A DNA stretch of 64,000 bases from the NCBI RefSeq assembly GCF_001282625.1, contig NZ_CTEJ01000002.1, positions 932,501 to 996,500 on the forward strand, read 5' to 3'. This stretch comes from Lascolabacillus massiliensis. Lineage in GTDB: Bacteria; Bacteroidota; Bacteroidia; Bacteroidales; Dysgonomonadaceae. How positions within the stretch are numbered: the stretch's first letter is position 1; each line of letters opens with the position of its first letter. This document shows, piece after piece, positions 1 through 8,723 of the stretch. The notes beneath the pieces are model-generated. The model was not told the origin of the DNA, searched no databases, and saw only the letters and a program-made list of their open reading frames with translations. Position numbers and translations under genes: made by a program.

Positions 1-3000
1 TCGGGATTCTTCTTTTTTCTATTCGCATAATCCACCATCTGAGCCTCATCAATTTCACCAATTCCAAAATATTTAGATTGAGGATGTGAAAAGAAGAGTC
101 CGCTAACTGATGCATTTGGATGCATAACACCATTCTCAGTGAGTTTTATACCAATCTCTTCTGTTGAAAGAAGATCATGCAATGTAAAATTGGTAGTCTG
201 ATCCGGAATAGATGGATATCCAACAGCAGGACGAATACCCTGGAACCTTACAGCAAGCATTTCATCTATTGTAAGATCCTCATCACTGGCGTAGCCCCAG
301 TACTCACGACGAACTTTTGCATGCAACCACTCTGTTGCTGCCTCGGCTAATCTGTCGAGAAGAGACTTCATAAGCAGTCCATTGTACTCATCTCCTTCGA
401 CACTATATCTCTCAAGCTGATCATCGGCTCCAAAGCCTGCAGTTACAGCAAAAGCTCCTATATAATCCTTCTTGCCTGATTCAAGTGGTGCAGTAAAATC
501 ACTCAGGCAATAATATTCATTCTTTCTTGACTTTTTCTGTTGACGCAGGAAAGGGAATGCAGTATAATCTTCTTTAGCATCACCTTTAACATAAATAGTA
601 TCATTATCACTGTATGCTTCATAAATCCCAAATACAGCCCTTATGTAATCCACATCATCTGATACAAATTTATTCAGCATTTCTACAGCATCGTCATATA
701 GCTTGATAGCTTCTTTTCCTTTTTCACGGTCATCCTCCCTGAAACTTTCAATCCATTTAGCTCTCTCTTCATCACTCTTACCAATCCTTGTAATTGTATG
801 AAAGCGTGCTGAGAGATTCCATGCAGGAAACAGAAACTTCCAATCCAACCATGGAATTATTTCAGCGATATTTATTTTATCCAATTTTATGCGGCCAAGA
901 CTATTAGGCTTGTAAGACTCAAAAGAGTTCCAGTCGATTTTATAAGCATTCTCTCTTGCCTCATCAATCGTGACCAGCTCAACTTCTTTTTGTGAATAAT
1001 TCTCTCTGAGTCGCTCATACTCCTCCTTAACTTTTTCAATATACTCCTGCCTGCTCTCTCTATTCATCAGATTAGCCACCGCTGAGGGAGCCTGTGAAGC
1101 ATCTTTCACATAAACTACCGGTCCACTATATTTAGGTTCAATCTTGAGTGCAGTATGCAGCTTAGAGGTTGTAGCACCACCAATCAGCAAAGGTATATTT
1201 AAGCCTGCTTTCTGCATCTCTTCAGCGACTACACCCATTTCGCCAAGTGATGGAGTAATCAGTCCACTCAACCCAACAATATCGGGCTTTTCTTTTTTTA
1301 TTGTCTCAATAATCTTTTCAGGAGGTACCATTACTCCAAGATCTATAATATCATAATTATTACATGACAATACAATTGAAACAATATTCTTCCCTATGTC
1401 ATGAACATCACCTTTTACAGTAGCAAGTAAAATCTTTCCTGCTTTATTTGATTCTTCAGTTGATTTTTCTGCTTCAAGCACCGGCTGTAAAATTGATACA
1501 GCCTTCTTCATAGCTCTTGCTGCCTTAACAACCTGAGGGAGAAACATTTTACCTGCACCAAACAGATTTCCTACACGATTCATACCCTCCATCAGTGGTT
1601 TATCGATAATATCCACAGCTCGGGGGTATATTCTTAGAGCTTCTGCAAGATCCTCCTCCATGTGATCACTGATACCCTTTACAAGAGCATAACTTAATCT
1701 TTCATCAAGAGTATAGTTGCGCCACTCTTCACTTTTTGCTTGTTCAGTATCAGTTGATTTATCTTTTTTAATTTTCTCGGCATAAGCCATTAACCGTTCG
1801 GTAGCATCATCATTCCTGTTGAATATAACATCCTCTACAAGCTGCTTCTCATTTTCAGGAATATCCTCATAAATAACAGATTGTGATGGGTTAACTATTC
1901 CCATGTCGAGACCTGCATTTATAGCATGATAAAGAAATGCTGAGTGCATCAATTCACGTATATAGTCATTCCCTCTGAATGAGAACGAGAGATTACTGAC
2001 TCCTCCACTAACTTTAGCATGTGGCAGATTCTCTTTTATCCAGGTAACAGATTCAATAAAATCCACTGCATAGTTCTTATGCTCATCCATACCTGTGGCA
2101 ATTGCCAGAATATTTGGATCAAAGATTATATCTTTAGGGTCAAATCCATTCTCTGTGAGTAATCTGTATGCACGTTCACAAATTTCTATACGTCGCTCGT
2201 AACTGGCGGCCTGACCCGTTTCATCAAATGCCATAACAACTACTGCTGCACCATACATCTGTGCTAGTTTTGCCTGTCTCAGAAACTCCACTTCACCATT
2301 TTTTAATGAGATAGAGTTTAAGATTGGTTTACCCTGGACACATTTCAATCCAGCCTCAAGTACATTCCAGTCGGATGAATCAATCATTATTGGTACTCTT
2401 GAAACATCGGGATCGGAAGCAAGCATATTAAGGAAATTAGTCATCTCTTTAACGCCATCCAGCAAACCCTCATCCATATTTATATCAAGTACCTGTGCTC
2501 CATCCTCTACCTGCTTGCGTGCAATATCAAGGGCCTCTTCATACTTTTGCTCTTTGATGAGTCTCAGGAATTTTCGCGAACCTGCAACATTACATCTCTC
2601 TCCAATATTTAGAAAATTTATTTGAGGAGAAACCTCAAGCATCTCTAATCCGGAAAGTTGCATATATTCAGACGGTTTGGATCTCTCGTGAGGAATAGCG
2701 CCTTTAACCAGATCAACATATTTTGAAATATGCTCAGGTGTTGTACCACAGCATCCGCCTACGACATTGATCAGTCTCTCATCTATAAATTCTCTTATCT
2801 GTGAAGCCATCTTTTCGGGAGTCTCATCATACTCTCCCAGTTGATTTGGCAAGCCTGCATTTGGATATGTTGATATATAGAATGGAGCTGCTTTACCCAA
2901 TTCTTTGACATAAGGTTTGAGCTCTGCTGCACCCAGAGAACAGTTTAAGCCAATCAGTAGAGGGTTGGCGTGACTTACAGACGCAACAAAAGCACCAAGT

Positions 3001-3665
3001 GTCTGTCCGGATAAGGTTCTTCCAGCCTTATCCGAAAGTGTTACTGAAAGCATTATAGGAGTATTGATCCCTGTTTCAGCAGCAACTTCCTCAGCAGCAA
3101 AAATTGCAGCTTTGGCATTAAGAGTATCAAAAATAGTTTCAATAAGCAGCAGGTCTGCACCACCCTCCACAAGCGCAAAAATCTGTTCTTTATATGCAGA
3201 CTTAAAGTGGTCAAAAGTGGCAGCTCGATACATAGGCTCTTCAACACGCGGACTCATTGACGCTGTTTTATTAGTAGGTCCTATCGAACCTGCAACAAAA
3301 CGAGGTTTTTCTGGTGTAAGTTTTGTAAACTCGTCTGCCGCCTCCCTGGCTAATTTCACAGCAGCCCTGTTAATCTCACCTGCAAGATGACTCATCTTGT
3401 AATCCTGCATTGAGATTGATGTCGAATTAAATGTATTTGTTTCAATAATATCAGCTCCTGCTGCCAAATACTCACGATGTATCTCACTAATCACATCAGG
3501 CCGTGTAATTGAGAGCAGGTCGTTGTTACCTTTCAGCAGTACATCAAAATCCCTGAACCTATCACCTCTGAAATCCTCTTCAGTGAGATTATATCTCTGT
3601 ATCATTGTTCCCATCGCACCATCCAGTATCAATATGCGATCGGATAATAAGTTTTCCAATTTCAT
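1..3665 (-). CDS. metH: Cobalamin-dependent methionine synthase (partial, 3' end outside window)
   Basis: Transfers methyl from methyltetrahydrofolate to homocysteine through enzyme-bound cobalamin, in the cytoplasm. I translated about 1,221 codons from ATG at 3665; the usual length is about 1,230, so only the last few codons are missing. All modules are visible in order: the homocysteine/zinc barrel (LNCSLGA, then GGCCGTT), the pterin-binding barrel (FLNIGERCNVAGSRKF), the cap, the cobalamin domain with the lower-ligand motif DVHDIG, and the activation domain ending in ASVSGLFFSHPQ. There is no frameshift. The upstream gap of about 100 bases is too short for a cobalamin riboswitch and none is seen. 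Confidence 0.97.
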   Translation of the reverse strand, partial: MKLENLLSDRILILDGAMGTMIQRYNLTEEDFRGDRFRDFDVLLKGNNDLLSITRPDVISEIHREYLAAGADIIETNTFNSTSISMQDYKMSHLAGEINRAAVKLAREAADEFTKLTPEKPRFVAGSIGPTNKTASMSPRVEEPMYRAATFDHFKSAYKEQIFALVEGGADLLLIETIFDTLNAKAAIFAAEEVAAETGINTPIMLSVTLSDKAGRTLSGQTLGAFVASVSHANPLLIGLNCSLGAAELKPYVKELGKAAPFYISTYPNAGLPNQLGEYDETPEKMASQIREFIDERLINVVGGCCGTTPEHISKYVDLVKGAIPHERSKPSEYMQLSGLEMLEVSPQINFLNIGERCNVAGSRKFLRLIKEQKYEEALDIARKQVEDGAQVLDINMDEGLLDGVKEMTNFLNMLASDPDVSRVPIMIDSSDWNVLEAGLKCVQGKPILNSISLKNGEVEFLRQAKLAQMYGAAVVVMAFDETGQAASYERRIEICERAYRLLTENGFDPKDIIFDPNILAIATGMDEHKNYAVDFIESVTWIKENLPHAKVSGGVSNLSFSFRGNDYIRELMHSAFLYHAINAGLDMGIVNPSQSVIYEDIPENEKQLVEDVIFNRNDDATERLMAYAEKIKKDKSTDTEQAKSEEWRNYTLDERLSYALVKGISDHMEEDLAEALRIYPRAVDIIDKPLMEGMNRVGNLFGAGKMFLPQVVKAARAMKKAVSILQPVLEAEKSTEESNKAGKILLATVKGDVHDIGKNIVSIVLSCNNYDIIDLGVMVPPEKIIETIKKEKPDIVGLSGLITPSLGEMGVVAEEMQKAGLNIPLLIGGATTSKLHTALKIEPKYSGPVVYVKDASQAPSAVANLMNRESRQEYIEKVKEEYERLRENYSQKEVELVTIDEARENAYKIDWNSFESYKPNSLGRIKLDKINIAEIIPWLDWKFLFPAWNLSARFHTITRIGKSDEERAKWIESFREDDREKGKEAIKLYDDAVEMLNKFVSDDVDYIRAVFGIYEAYSDNDTIYVKGDAKEDYTAFPFLRQQKKSRKNEYYCLSDFTAPLESGKKDYIGAFAVTAGFGADDQLERYSVEGDEYNGLLMKSLLDRLAEAATEWLHAKVRREYWGYASDEDLTIDEMLAVRFQGIRPAVGYPSIPDQTTNFTLHDLLSTEEIGIKLTENGVMHPNASVSGLFFSHPQSKYFGIGEIDEAQMVDYANRKKKNP

Positions 3666-3764
3666 CTTTACTCTATTTACTTATTTTGCATACTCATCCA
3701 TTAAAATATATTTTCCATTTAATGTATAAACAGACATAAGCCTGTTTTTTTAGAGTATATAAAT

Positions 3765-4709
3765 TCAAAAATAAGCATTATAATTGACTTTCTTCCTACT
3801 TGATAACCTTATTATTAGTCGTCGGGACCATACAACTACCCATGCTAATGCAAACCTTACGCCCAATATCCACCAGATCGACACACCCAGAGCAACAAAT
3901 AACAGATTATCTTCAATAGCAGAGTGAGATACAGCAAGATGATGGTTCAGCAGATTAGCCTCTTCTTGCGTAACTCTCCCATCTTTCAACTGATCCATCA
4001 TAAGAGCACCACCATAAGCCACCCCTACGATATAACCAATCAGCCATAGAAAGCCGGTATTTGCCGAGAGTCCAAAAAACTTCAACAATGGCTCAACTCC
4101 CTTGCTCAGCTTTGGAATAAGCTTGAAAGCATGTAAAAGATTATATAACAGATTAAGTGAGAAAATTACAACTGTAATCAATATTGAGATTTTAAGTGAA
4201 CTTTTAATCCATATTAGCAAAAGCATACCGATTGAATCAATAACAACTACATCTGAGTGCACAAACAGGGGCATTCCCATATCAGCCGGCAATATTACAT
4301 TAAGTATATAACCTGTTAATATACTCATTGTGATTCGCAGTGTTGTCATTCCCCAGAATGTAGTTCCTGTTTTTGCCTGAACAGCACTCTCAACAGGCAA
4401 GTTATGAGCAATCTGACACATGAGAGCAAGAATAGTGAGTTCTCTTAACGTCAAACTCATAGAAGTTATAATAGCCAATGGTGCATAAAGAGGAAGAAAA
4501 ACAGATGTTATAAAAATGATAGCAGTACTTCCCGGAAGTCCCAGATTCATAAAAACGGGATCAAGAAATCCAGCTAAAAATTCAAGTACACCAAAATATC
4601 CTAAAAACCTGACAACAAGAGAGATTGGCAGGATAATTTTCAGCAGCCACAAAGTGGTGGCACCGGACTTCTTCATGGCCGGCACCAAAATATATTTTTT
4701 AAAATTCAT
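3765..4709 (-). CDS. Nucleoside-recognition (Gate) domain membrane protein
   Basis: A 314-residue polytopic inner-membrane protein. Hydrophobic segments are spread over the whole length, with an inner helix pair around residues 60-110 (TSVFLPLYAPLAIITSMSL, then CQIAHNLPVE) typical of the Gate/nucleoside-recognition family found in spore maturation proteins SpmA/SpmB and in nucleoside transporters. Substrate unknown; the family name does not prove nucleoside transport. It lies in the same direction as metH and about 100 bases before it, with smpB upstream. A second helix cluster near residues 215-300 (IGYIVGVAYGGALMMDQ) repeats the fold, as in other two-Gate members. I am sure of the family, unsure of the role. 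Confidence 0.75.
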   Translation of the reverse strand: MNFKKYILVPAMKKSGATTLWLLKIILPISLVVRFLGYFGVLEFLAGFLDPVFMNLGLPGSTAIIFITSVFLPLYAPLAIITSMSLTLRELTILALMCQIAHNLPVESAVQAKTGTTFWGMTTLRITMSILTGYILNVILPADMGMPLFVHSDVVVIDSIGMLLLIWIKSSLKISILITVVIFSLNLLYNLLHAFKLIPKLSKGVEPLLKFFGLSANTGFLWLIGYIVGVAYGGALMMDQLKDGRVTQEEANLLNHHLAVSHSAIEDNLLFVALGVSIWWILGVRFALAWVVVWSRRLIIRLSSRKKVNYNAYF

Positions 4710-4791
4710 ATTATATAGAAAGTATAAACTTACGAAATGATAACCTAACTAAATGATAACCTAATTTACTGATAACTTGAAAAGAGAACAA

Positions 4792-5244
4792 TTACTTCTT
4801 AAACATTCTGTCCATAGTACGTTTATCCTCTTTCTCTCTCAATGACTGACGCTTGTCATACTGTTTCTTACCTCTGGCAACAGCAATTACAATTTTAGCC
4901 AATCCCTTTTCATTTATAAACAATCTTACAGGTATAATCGTGTAACCTGTTTCTTTTGTAAGCCTCCTTATTTTACGCAGTTCGTTTTTGTTCAGCAACA
5001 GTTTGCGATCCCTACGTGAATCATGATTATTATATGTTCCATAAAAATATGGCGAAATGTTCATATTACGAACCCACAAACCAGAGCCCTCAAACTGGCA
5101 GTAAGTATCTACCAGGCTTGCCTTACCGAGACGAATCGACTTGATCTCCGTACCTGTAAGAACGATTCCTGCTGTAAACATTTCCAGCAATTCATAATCG
5201 AATGTGGCTCGCTTGTTTTTTATATTTATTTGAGGCTGATTCAT
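4792..5244 (-). CDS. smpB: SsrA-binding protein SmpB
   Basis: Binds tmRNA and brings it to stalled ribosomes for trans-translation. At 150 residues it has the normal family length, and shows the OB-fold signature (FEIEML-like start [34 protein letters not shown]) and the basic C-terminal tail ([18 protein letters not shown]) that enters the mRNA channel. Its ATG overlaps the stop of the upstream Yip1-like gene by one base (TAATG), so the two are translationally coupled. No tmRNA gene was seen in this window. Confidence 0.97.
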   Translation of the reverse strand: MNQPQINIKNKRATFDYELLEMFTAGIVLTGTEIKSIRLGKASLVDTYCQFEGSGLWVRNMNISPYFYGTYNNHDSRRDRKLLLNKNELRKIRRLTKETGYTIIPVRLFINEKGLAKIVIAVARGKKQYDKRQSLREKEDKRTMDRMFKK

Positions 5245-5795
5245 TATTTAATTGTTATGGAAAAAAGCTGATGAATAGTAGCCGGTGCAAGAATTATCAA
5301 TGCTGAAGCAATAAGAGTGAAATTTGTAAGTCTATCCTCTTTTATCAAGATAAAACTCTGAGCTCCGGTATACACCAGGTGAATAGTATATAGTGCACAT
5401 ACCCATAAAATAATAAAACCGGGAAAAAAGGGAATAACAATATACAACAAATAAATCACAGCTGAAGCAAAACCGACAAATTTCTGATACATTGACAGGT
5501 TTTTCTCCAAACCAAATCTTGGTGCAAGATCATTTATCGCATAAGATGCAATAAAATAACCTCCGTAAACTGCAACAATGCTTATTATAGAGTTCTTTAA
5601 TGCACTTTCCATATTACCATCTTGTGAAATCCACAATCCCCCTATAAATGAAGTTAGTGCTATTATTCCAAAAAGCGGATGCAGAAAACGGTTAAGAAAC
5701 TCGTTATAAGTCCTCTTTTCCCTATTAATATCTTTCCAGGCTTTTGGAGAAGCTACAATAAGTTGTGTGATTATTACTAAAATTTCTCTCCACAT
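5244..5795 (-). CDS. Yip1-family integral membrane protein
   Basis: A 183-residue membrane protein with about five hydrophobic segments and the start [20 protein letters not shown], typical of the short Bacteroidota Yip1/DUF1282 proteins. The open frame extends upstream to 5855, but that extension runs through the terminator hairpin at 5842-5870, so I place the start at 5795. Function unknown; Yip1-like proteins are linked to membrane organisation in eukaryotes, which says little here. It is coupled to smpB by a one-base overlap, though the pairing probably reflects shared transcription rather than shared function. Confidence 0.75.
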   Translation of the reverse strand: MWREILVIITQLIVASPKAWKDINREKRTYNEFLNRFLHPLFGIIALTSFIGGLWISQDGNMESALKNSIISIVAVYGGYFIASYAINDLAPRFGLEKNLSMYQKFVGFASAVIYLLYIVIPFFPGFIILWVCALYTIHLVYTGAQSFILIKEDRLTNFTLIASALIILAPATIHQLFSITIK

Positions 5796-5834
5796 TTCTA
5801 AACAATTTTGGAGAGCAAAGGTAGTTATTTTCAA

Positions 5835-5880
5835 ACAAAAAACAGCAGCACTCATATAAAGTACTGCTGTCTTTTAATTT
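5835..5880. terminator. Bidirectional-looking intrinsic terminator
   Basis: An 11-base-pair stem (5842-5852 with 5860-5870, one wobble) with a 7-base loop. On the minus strand it is followed by a T run (complement of 5835-5841), so it ends the sigma-barrel-lipoprotein operon. On the plus strand there is a shorter T run. It separates that operon from the Yip1-smpB pair. Confidence 0.85.
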
Positions 5881-5904
5881 ATGTCGAAATAAAATCTATA
5901 AATA

Positions 5905-6651
5905 TCACTTTTTCACAGTAAGCGTATATATCTGTGATTCGACCGGTTCATTACGATCTTTTTGGTGATATATGAATTTGATGTTAAGCTTCTTAGTTTC
6001 AGTACTGCTAGTACCTTCGTACATTGATCTCAATTGTGACATATCAACAGCCAGAAAATCTGTTTTCTTTTCAAGTGTAGCACCATCAGCAGTGCCTGTA
6101 TATGTTATATTCAGATCAATTTTTATTTCATCGCTATCTGGATCATCATCCCTTTTGTAAAATTCAACATAAGCTGATTGTCCTTTTGGCACTTCATAAG
6201 AATATTGAAATATCCAGTTGTCATCCATGAATTCACGAGAATCAGCATATAATGGAGGAGCTATTTCAAGAAACTCTTTTGGATTTTCTATTTCCGGCAA
6301 CTGACTCATTCTTAGCATAGTCTGACGTACATCAATAACATCACTGGTTATTTGCACTAAATCTGCATTGATAGTCTGACCACCTACACTTAATGGCTTG
6401 GTACCATTCTGTTCATCCCAACTGTAGCTCATTATTTTAAAAGTACCCGGCATCATCATAGCCATATTACTTGAAGTGATAATTCTTGCTGGTGAATAGA
6501 TTGAGAAAGTTTTGCCAAAAACAGTACCAACATCATCACTTTCTATATAAACAAAAGTTGTGTCTGAATAATTATTGCTAACCTCTCCTAGACATGATGT
6601 CATAAAGAGTGCAGTCACGATTAAAGTCAAAAAAAGAATTGATTTTTTCAT
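5905..6651 (-). CDS. Secreted lipoprotein, last gene of an ECF sigma operon
   Basis: 248 residues with a lipoprotein signal peptide: positive start MKKS, hydrophobic core, and lipobox MTSC with the lipidated cysteine at residue 20. The rest is hydrophilic and predicted extracytoplasmic, rich in beta-type sequence; I do not recognise the domain with confidence (a NigD-like Bacteroidales lipoprotein is possible). It follows the barrel gene by 22 bases and ends in a strong terminator, so it is the third gene of the sigma operon and probably an envelope-stress or surface component of the same regulon. Confidence 0.7.
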   Translation of the reverse strand: MKKSILFLTLIVTALFMTSCLGEVSNNYSDTTFVYIESDDVGTVFGKTFSIYSPARIITSSNMAMMMPGTFKIMSYSWDEQNGTKPLSVGGQTINADLVQITSDVIDVRQTMLRMSQLPEIENPKEFLEIAPPLYADSREFMDDNWIFQYSYEVPKGQSAYVEFYKRDDDPDSDEIKIDLNITYTGTADGATLEKKTDFLAVDMSQLRSMYEGTSSTETKKLNIKFIYHQKDRNEPVESQIYTLTVKK

Positions 6652-6673
6652 TACATTTTCTGTATTTAGTTAT

Positions 6674-7903
6674 TTACTTGAATTCATATCTGAGACCCAG
6701 ACTCAAATCCATCACGATTTTTCTGTCTGAGTAAATTGTTTTAAATTCATTCTTAGCGTCAAAGTAGTAAGCACCTCCAATTTTACCGTACAGTTTAAGA
6801 TCTTTGTAGATTGGGTAGGATAACCCGAGACCTGTATTTACCGACAGCTGAGGATTTCTTTGAGTTATTTTTTCATCAATTATTACAACAGACTTGCTCT
6901 GATCATCTAATGTCTGACCAACTCCCTCTTCACGGAATTTACCATAAACATCTTTCTCAATCATACCACCCAATGATACATACACATTCAGATCTTTTAA
7001 AGAAAAGAGTTGGTAGTTAAGATTTAGAGGTACTCCCAGATAATGCAGACTTTGTGTCTGTTTATTCTGGAGCGTATTACTTGTATTCTTGCTTTTTGAG
7101 TAGAGGTATGAGTATATCAGACCTGTTTCTACAGATAGATTATGTGCTATTGATTTTGAAATTGTTACTCCAAATGAGATTGGCTGATCATGCTCCATTT
7201 CGGCTATATTGTCTCTGAAATTATTTGCCTGGAACATCTTCTCAGACTCATCAATAAAATTAGCCTCACCCGAAACAGCAGCACTCCTTAATGTCATCGG
7301 TGAGTTTACAGTTTGATGAAATGAGGTCAGTCCACCCTTTCCACCGAACGACAATATATACTCCTCTTCACTGCCCATGTCATAATCAGCATATAGCAGT
7401 GAATAATCAGCTTCAGCAATTATTGACTCTTCACTAAACCTATTTTTCTCAATAACCTCATAATCCTGCGACTCTTCATGATCAATATAATCAGCAATTA
7501 TATCAACAGGGTTTGTTGGCTCCACAACAATCTCTTCTACAACAGGAACAGCTGTTGTCACACTCCTGCTTACAAACAGTTGAGGTTTTACCACTTCTGC
7601 TTCTGATTGCGGATTAAGCTCCACTTCAGTAGTAACCTCTGTTGATGATGGAGCTGCATCCGATAAAAGAGGAGCATCTGCTACCTCAGGTCTATTCATA
7701 TAAAACAGTCCCCCCACCATCAATAATAAAATTACAGCAGCAGAGCTAGCATACTGCCATCTGCGGCGAACAACCATCTTTCTAGTGAGAGATATATTAT
7801 TCAACGACTCATCCAGCCTCATCCAGCCATCTGACGGAGGAGGTACTGTAAAATCATTGAATTTAGATTGAAACTGTTTTCTTATTTTATCTTCTGAATT
7901 CAT
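6674..7903 (-). CDS. Membrane-anchored anti-sigma-like protein with C-terminal outer-membrane barrel domain
   Basis: 409 residues. Residues 1-45 are polar and charged, followed by a single hydrophobic segment at about 50-68 (AAVILLLMVGGLFYM), a long acidic linker with many Thr/Glu/Val (about 70-200), and a C-terminal part of alternating beta strands (GVTISKSIAHNLSVETGLIY to the last residues LGLRYEF) ending in an aromatic residue as outer-membrane barrels do. The start overlaps the sigma gene stop by four bases (ATGA), as is usual for sigma/anti-sigma pairs, and the N-terminus is where a sigma-binding region would be. The classical zinc anti-sigma motif is absent, so an anti-sigma role is inferred from context only. 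Confidence 0.65.
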   Translation of the reverse strand: MNSEDKIRKQFQSKFNDFTVPPPSDGWMRLDESLNNISLTRKMVVRRRWQYASSAAVILLLMVGGLFYMNRPEVADAPLLSDAAPSSTEVTTEVELNPQSEAEVVKPQLFVSRSVTTAVPVVEEIVVEPTNPVDIIADYIDHEESQDYEVIEKNRFSEESIIAEADYSLLYADYDMGSEEEYILSFGGKGGLTSFHQTVNSPMTLRSAAVSGEANFIDESEKMFQANNFRDNIAEMEHDQPISFGVTISKSIAHNLSVETGLIYSYLYSKSKNTSNTLQNKQTQSLHYLGVPLNLNYQLFSLKDLNVYVSLGGMIEKDVYGKFREEGVGQTLDDQSKSVVIIDEKITQRNPQLSVNTGLGLSYPIYKDLKLYGKIGGAYYFDAKNEFKTIYSDRKIVMDLSLGLRYEFK

Positions 7904-8469
7904 TGTACTTTTCTTTGATGGTTTTTTTCAAGCATGGCTTCAATCTTCTTCTTTAATAAAGTTTTAGCCCGAAAGAATTGAGACCTCGAAGCAGCTTCAT
8001 TTATGCCCAGTTCTTCAGCAATTTCTTTATGCGACATATCTTCAAAAATGTATAGATTAAACACAGTTCTGTATCCCGTTGGTAAGTTTCTGATCATTTC
8101 AAATACAACTTCCCTGGGAATATCTTCTATGTCGAGTAAATCATCTGCCTGATCTTCGGATTCATTAATATACATCTGTACATACTCTTCCAGAAATAGA
8201 TTTTTTCTCTTTTCTTTCCGATAATTCTCAAGCGCCAGATTTACAAATATTCGTCTTAGCCATCCTTCAAAAGAACCTTCGCCCGTAAAAGAGCCAATCT
8301 GCGTAAAAACACGGATAAATCCATCGTGCAACAAATCGCGTGCAATATCCTCATCACCGCAATAACGTACACACACACTCATCATTACAGGAGCAAATCT
8401 CTCATATAATGCTCTTTGTGCATCCCGGTTCTGTTTCTTACACGCTGATATTAGTTGCGAATCATCCAT
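7900..8469 (-). CDS. ECF RNA polymerase sigma factor
   Basis: 189 residues with region 2 (ALYERFAPVMMSVCVRYCGD, DIARDLLHDGFIRVF) and region 4 with its helix-turn-helix (GYRTVFNLYIFEDMSHKEIA to SQFFRAKTLLKKK). It directs transcription of a small regulon, probably including its own operon. First gene of three: sigma, membrane-anchored barrel, lipoprotein. There is no other start to consider in the 250-base upstream gap, which holds only the divergent sppA promoter. Confidence 0.92.
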   Translation of the reverse strand: MDDSQLISACKKQNRDAQRALYERFAPVMMSVCVRYCGDEDIARDLLHDGFIRVFTQIGSFTGEGSFEGWLRRIFVNLALENYRKEKRKNLFLEEYVQMYINESEDQADDLLDIEDIPREVVFEMIRNLPTGYRTVFNLYIFEDMSHKEIAEELGINEAASRSQFFRAKTLLKKKIEAMLEKNHQRKVQ

Positions 8470-8661
8470 TATTGTCGCAGTTATTATAAAGATGAATTAA
8501 AAGATAAAACGCTGCATAAGTATAGCTGTTTTATCCAAAATTTACCTTTTTTTAAGAAAGGTAACTATGCGAAACCTATTCGATTTCCCGTTTTAACCTT
8601 CAAATATAATGTTCATACGAGGAACCTGCAAGTGAATTTATTAAGAATGTATAATTTTAAA

Positions 8662-8692
8662 TTGCAGGAGCTGTGTTTTTTGTATATTTTTG
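8662..8692 (+). promoter_or_regulatory. Candidate promoter of sppA
   Basis: TTG at 8662-8664, 20 bases, then TATTTTTG at 8685-8692, which fits the Bacteroidota -33/-7 consensus. Transcription would begin about 28 bases before the sppA ATG at 8724 and would exclude the upstream in-frame ATG at 8673. Confidence 0.6.
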
Positions 8693-8723
8693 TTTTGTAT
8701 ATAATTCAAAAAACAACCTCATT

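Noticed and set aside
3666-3764. Cobalamin riboswitch upstream of metH
   Set aside because: The gap is about 100 bases and lacks the B12 box; only a weak small hairpin (AAACAG/CTGTTT) is present.
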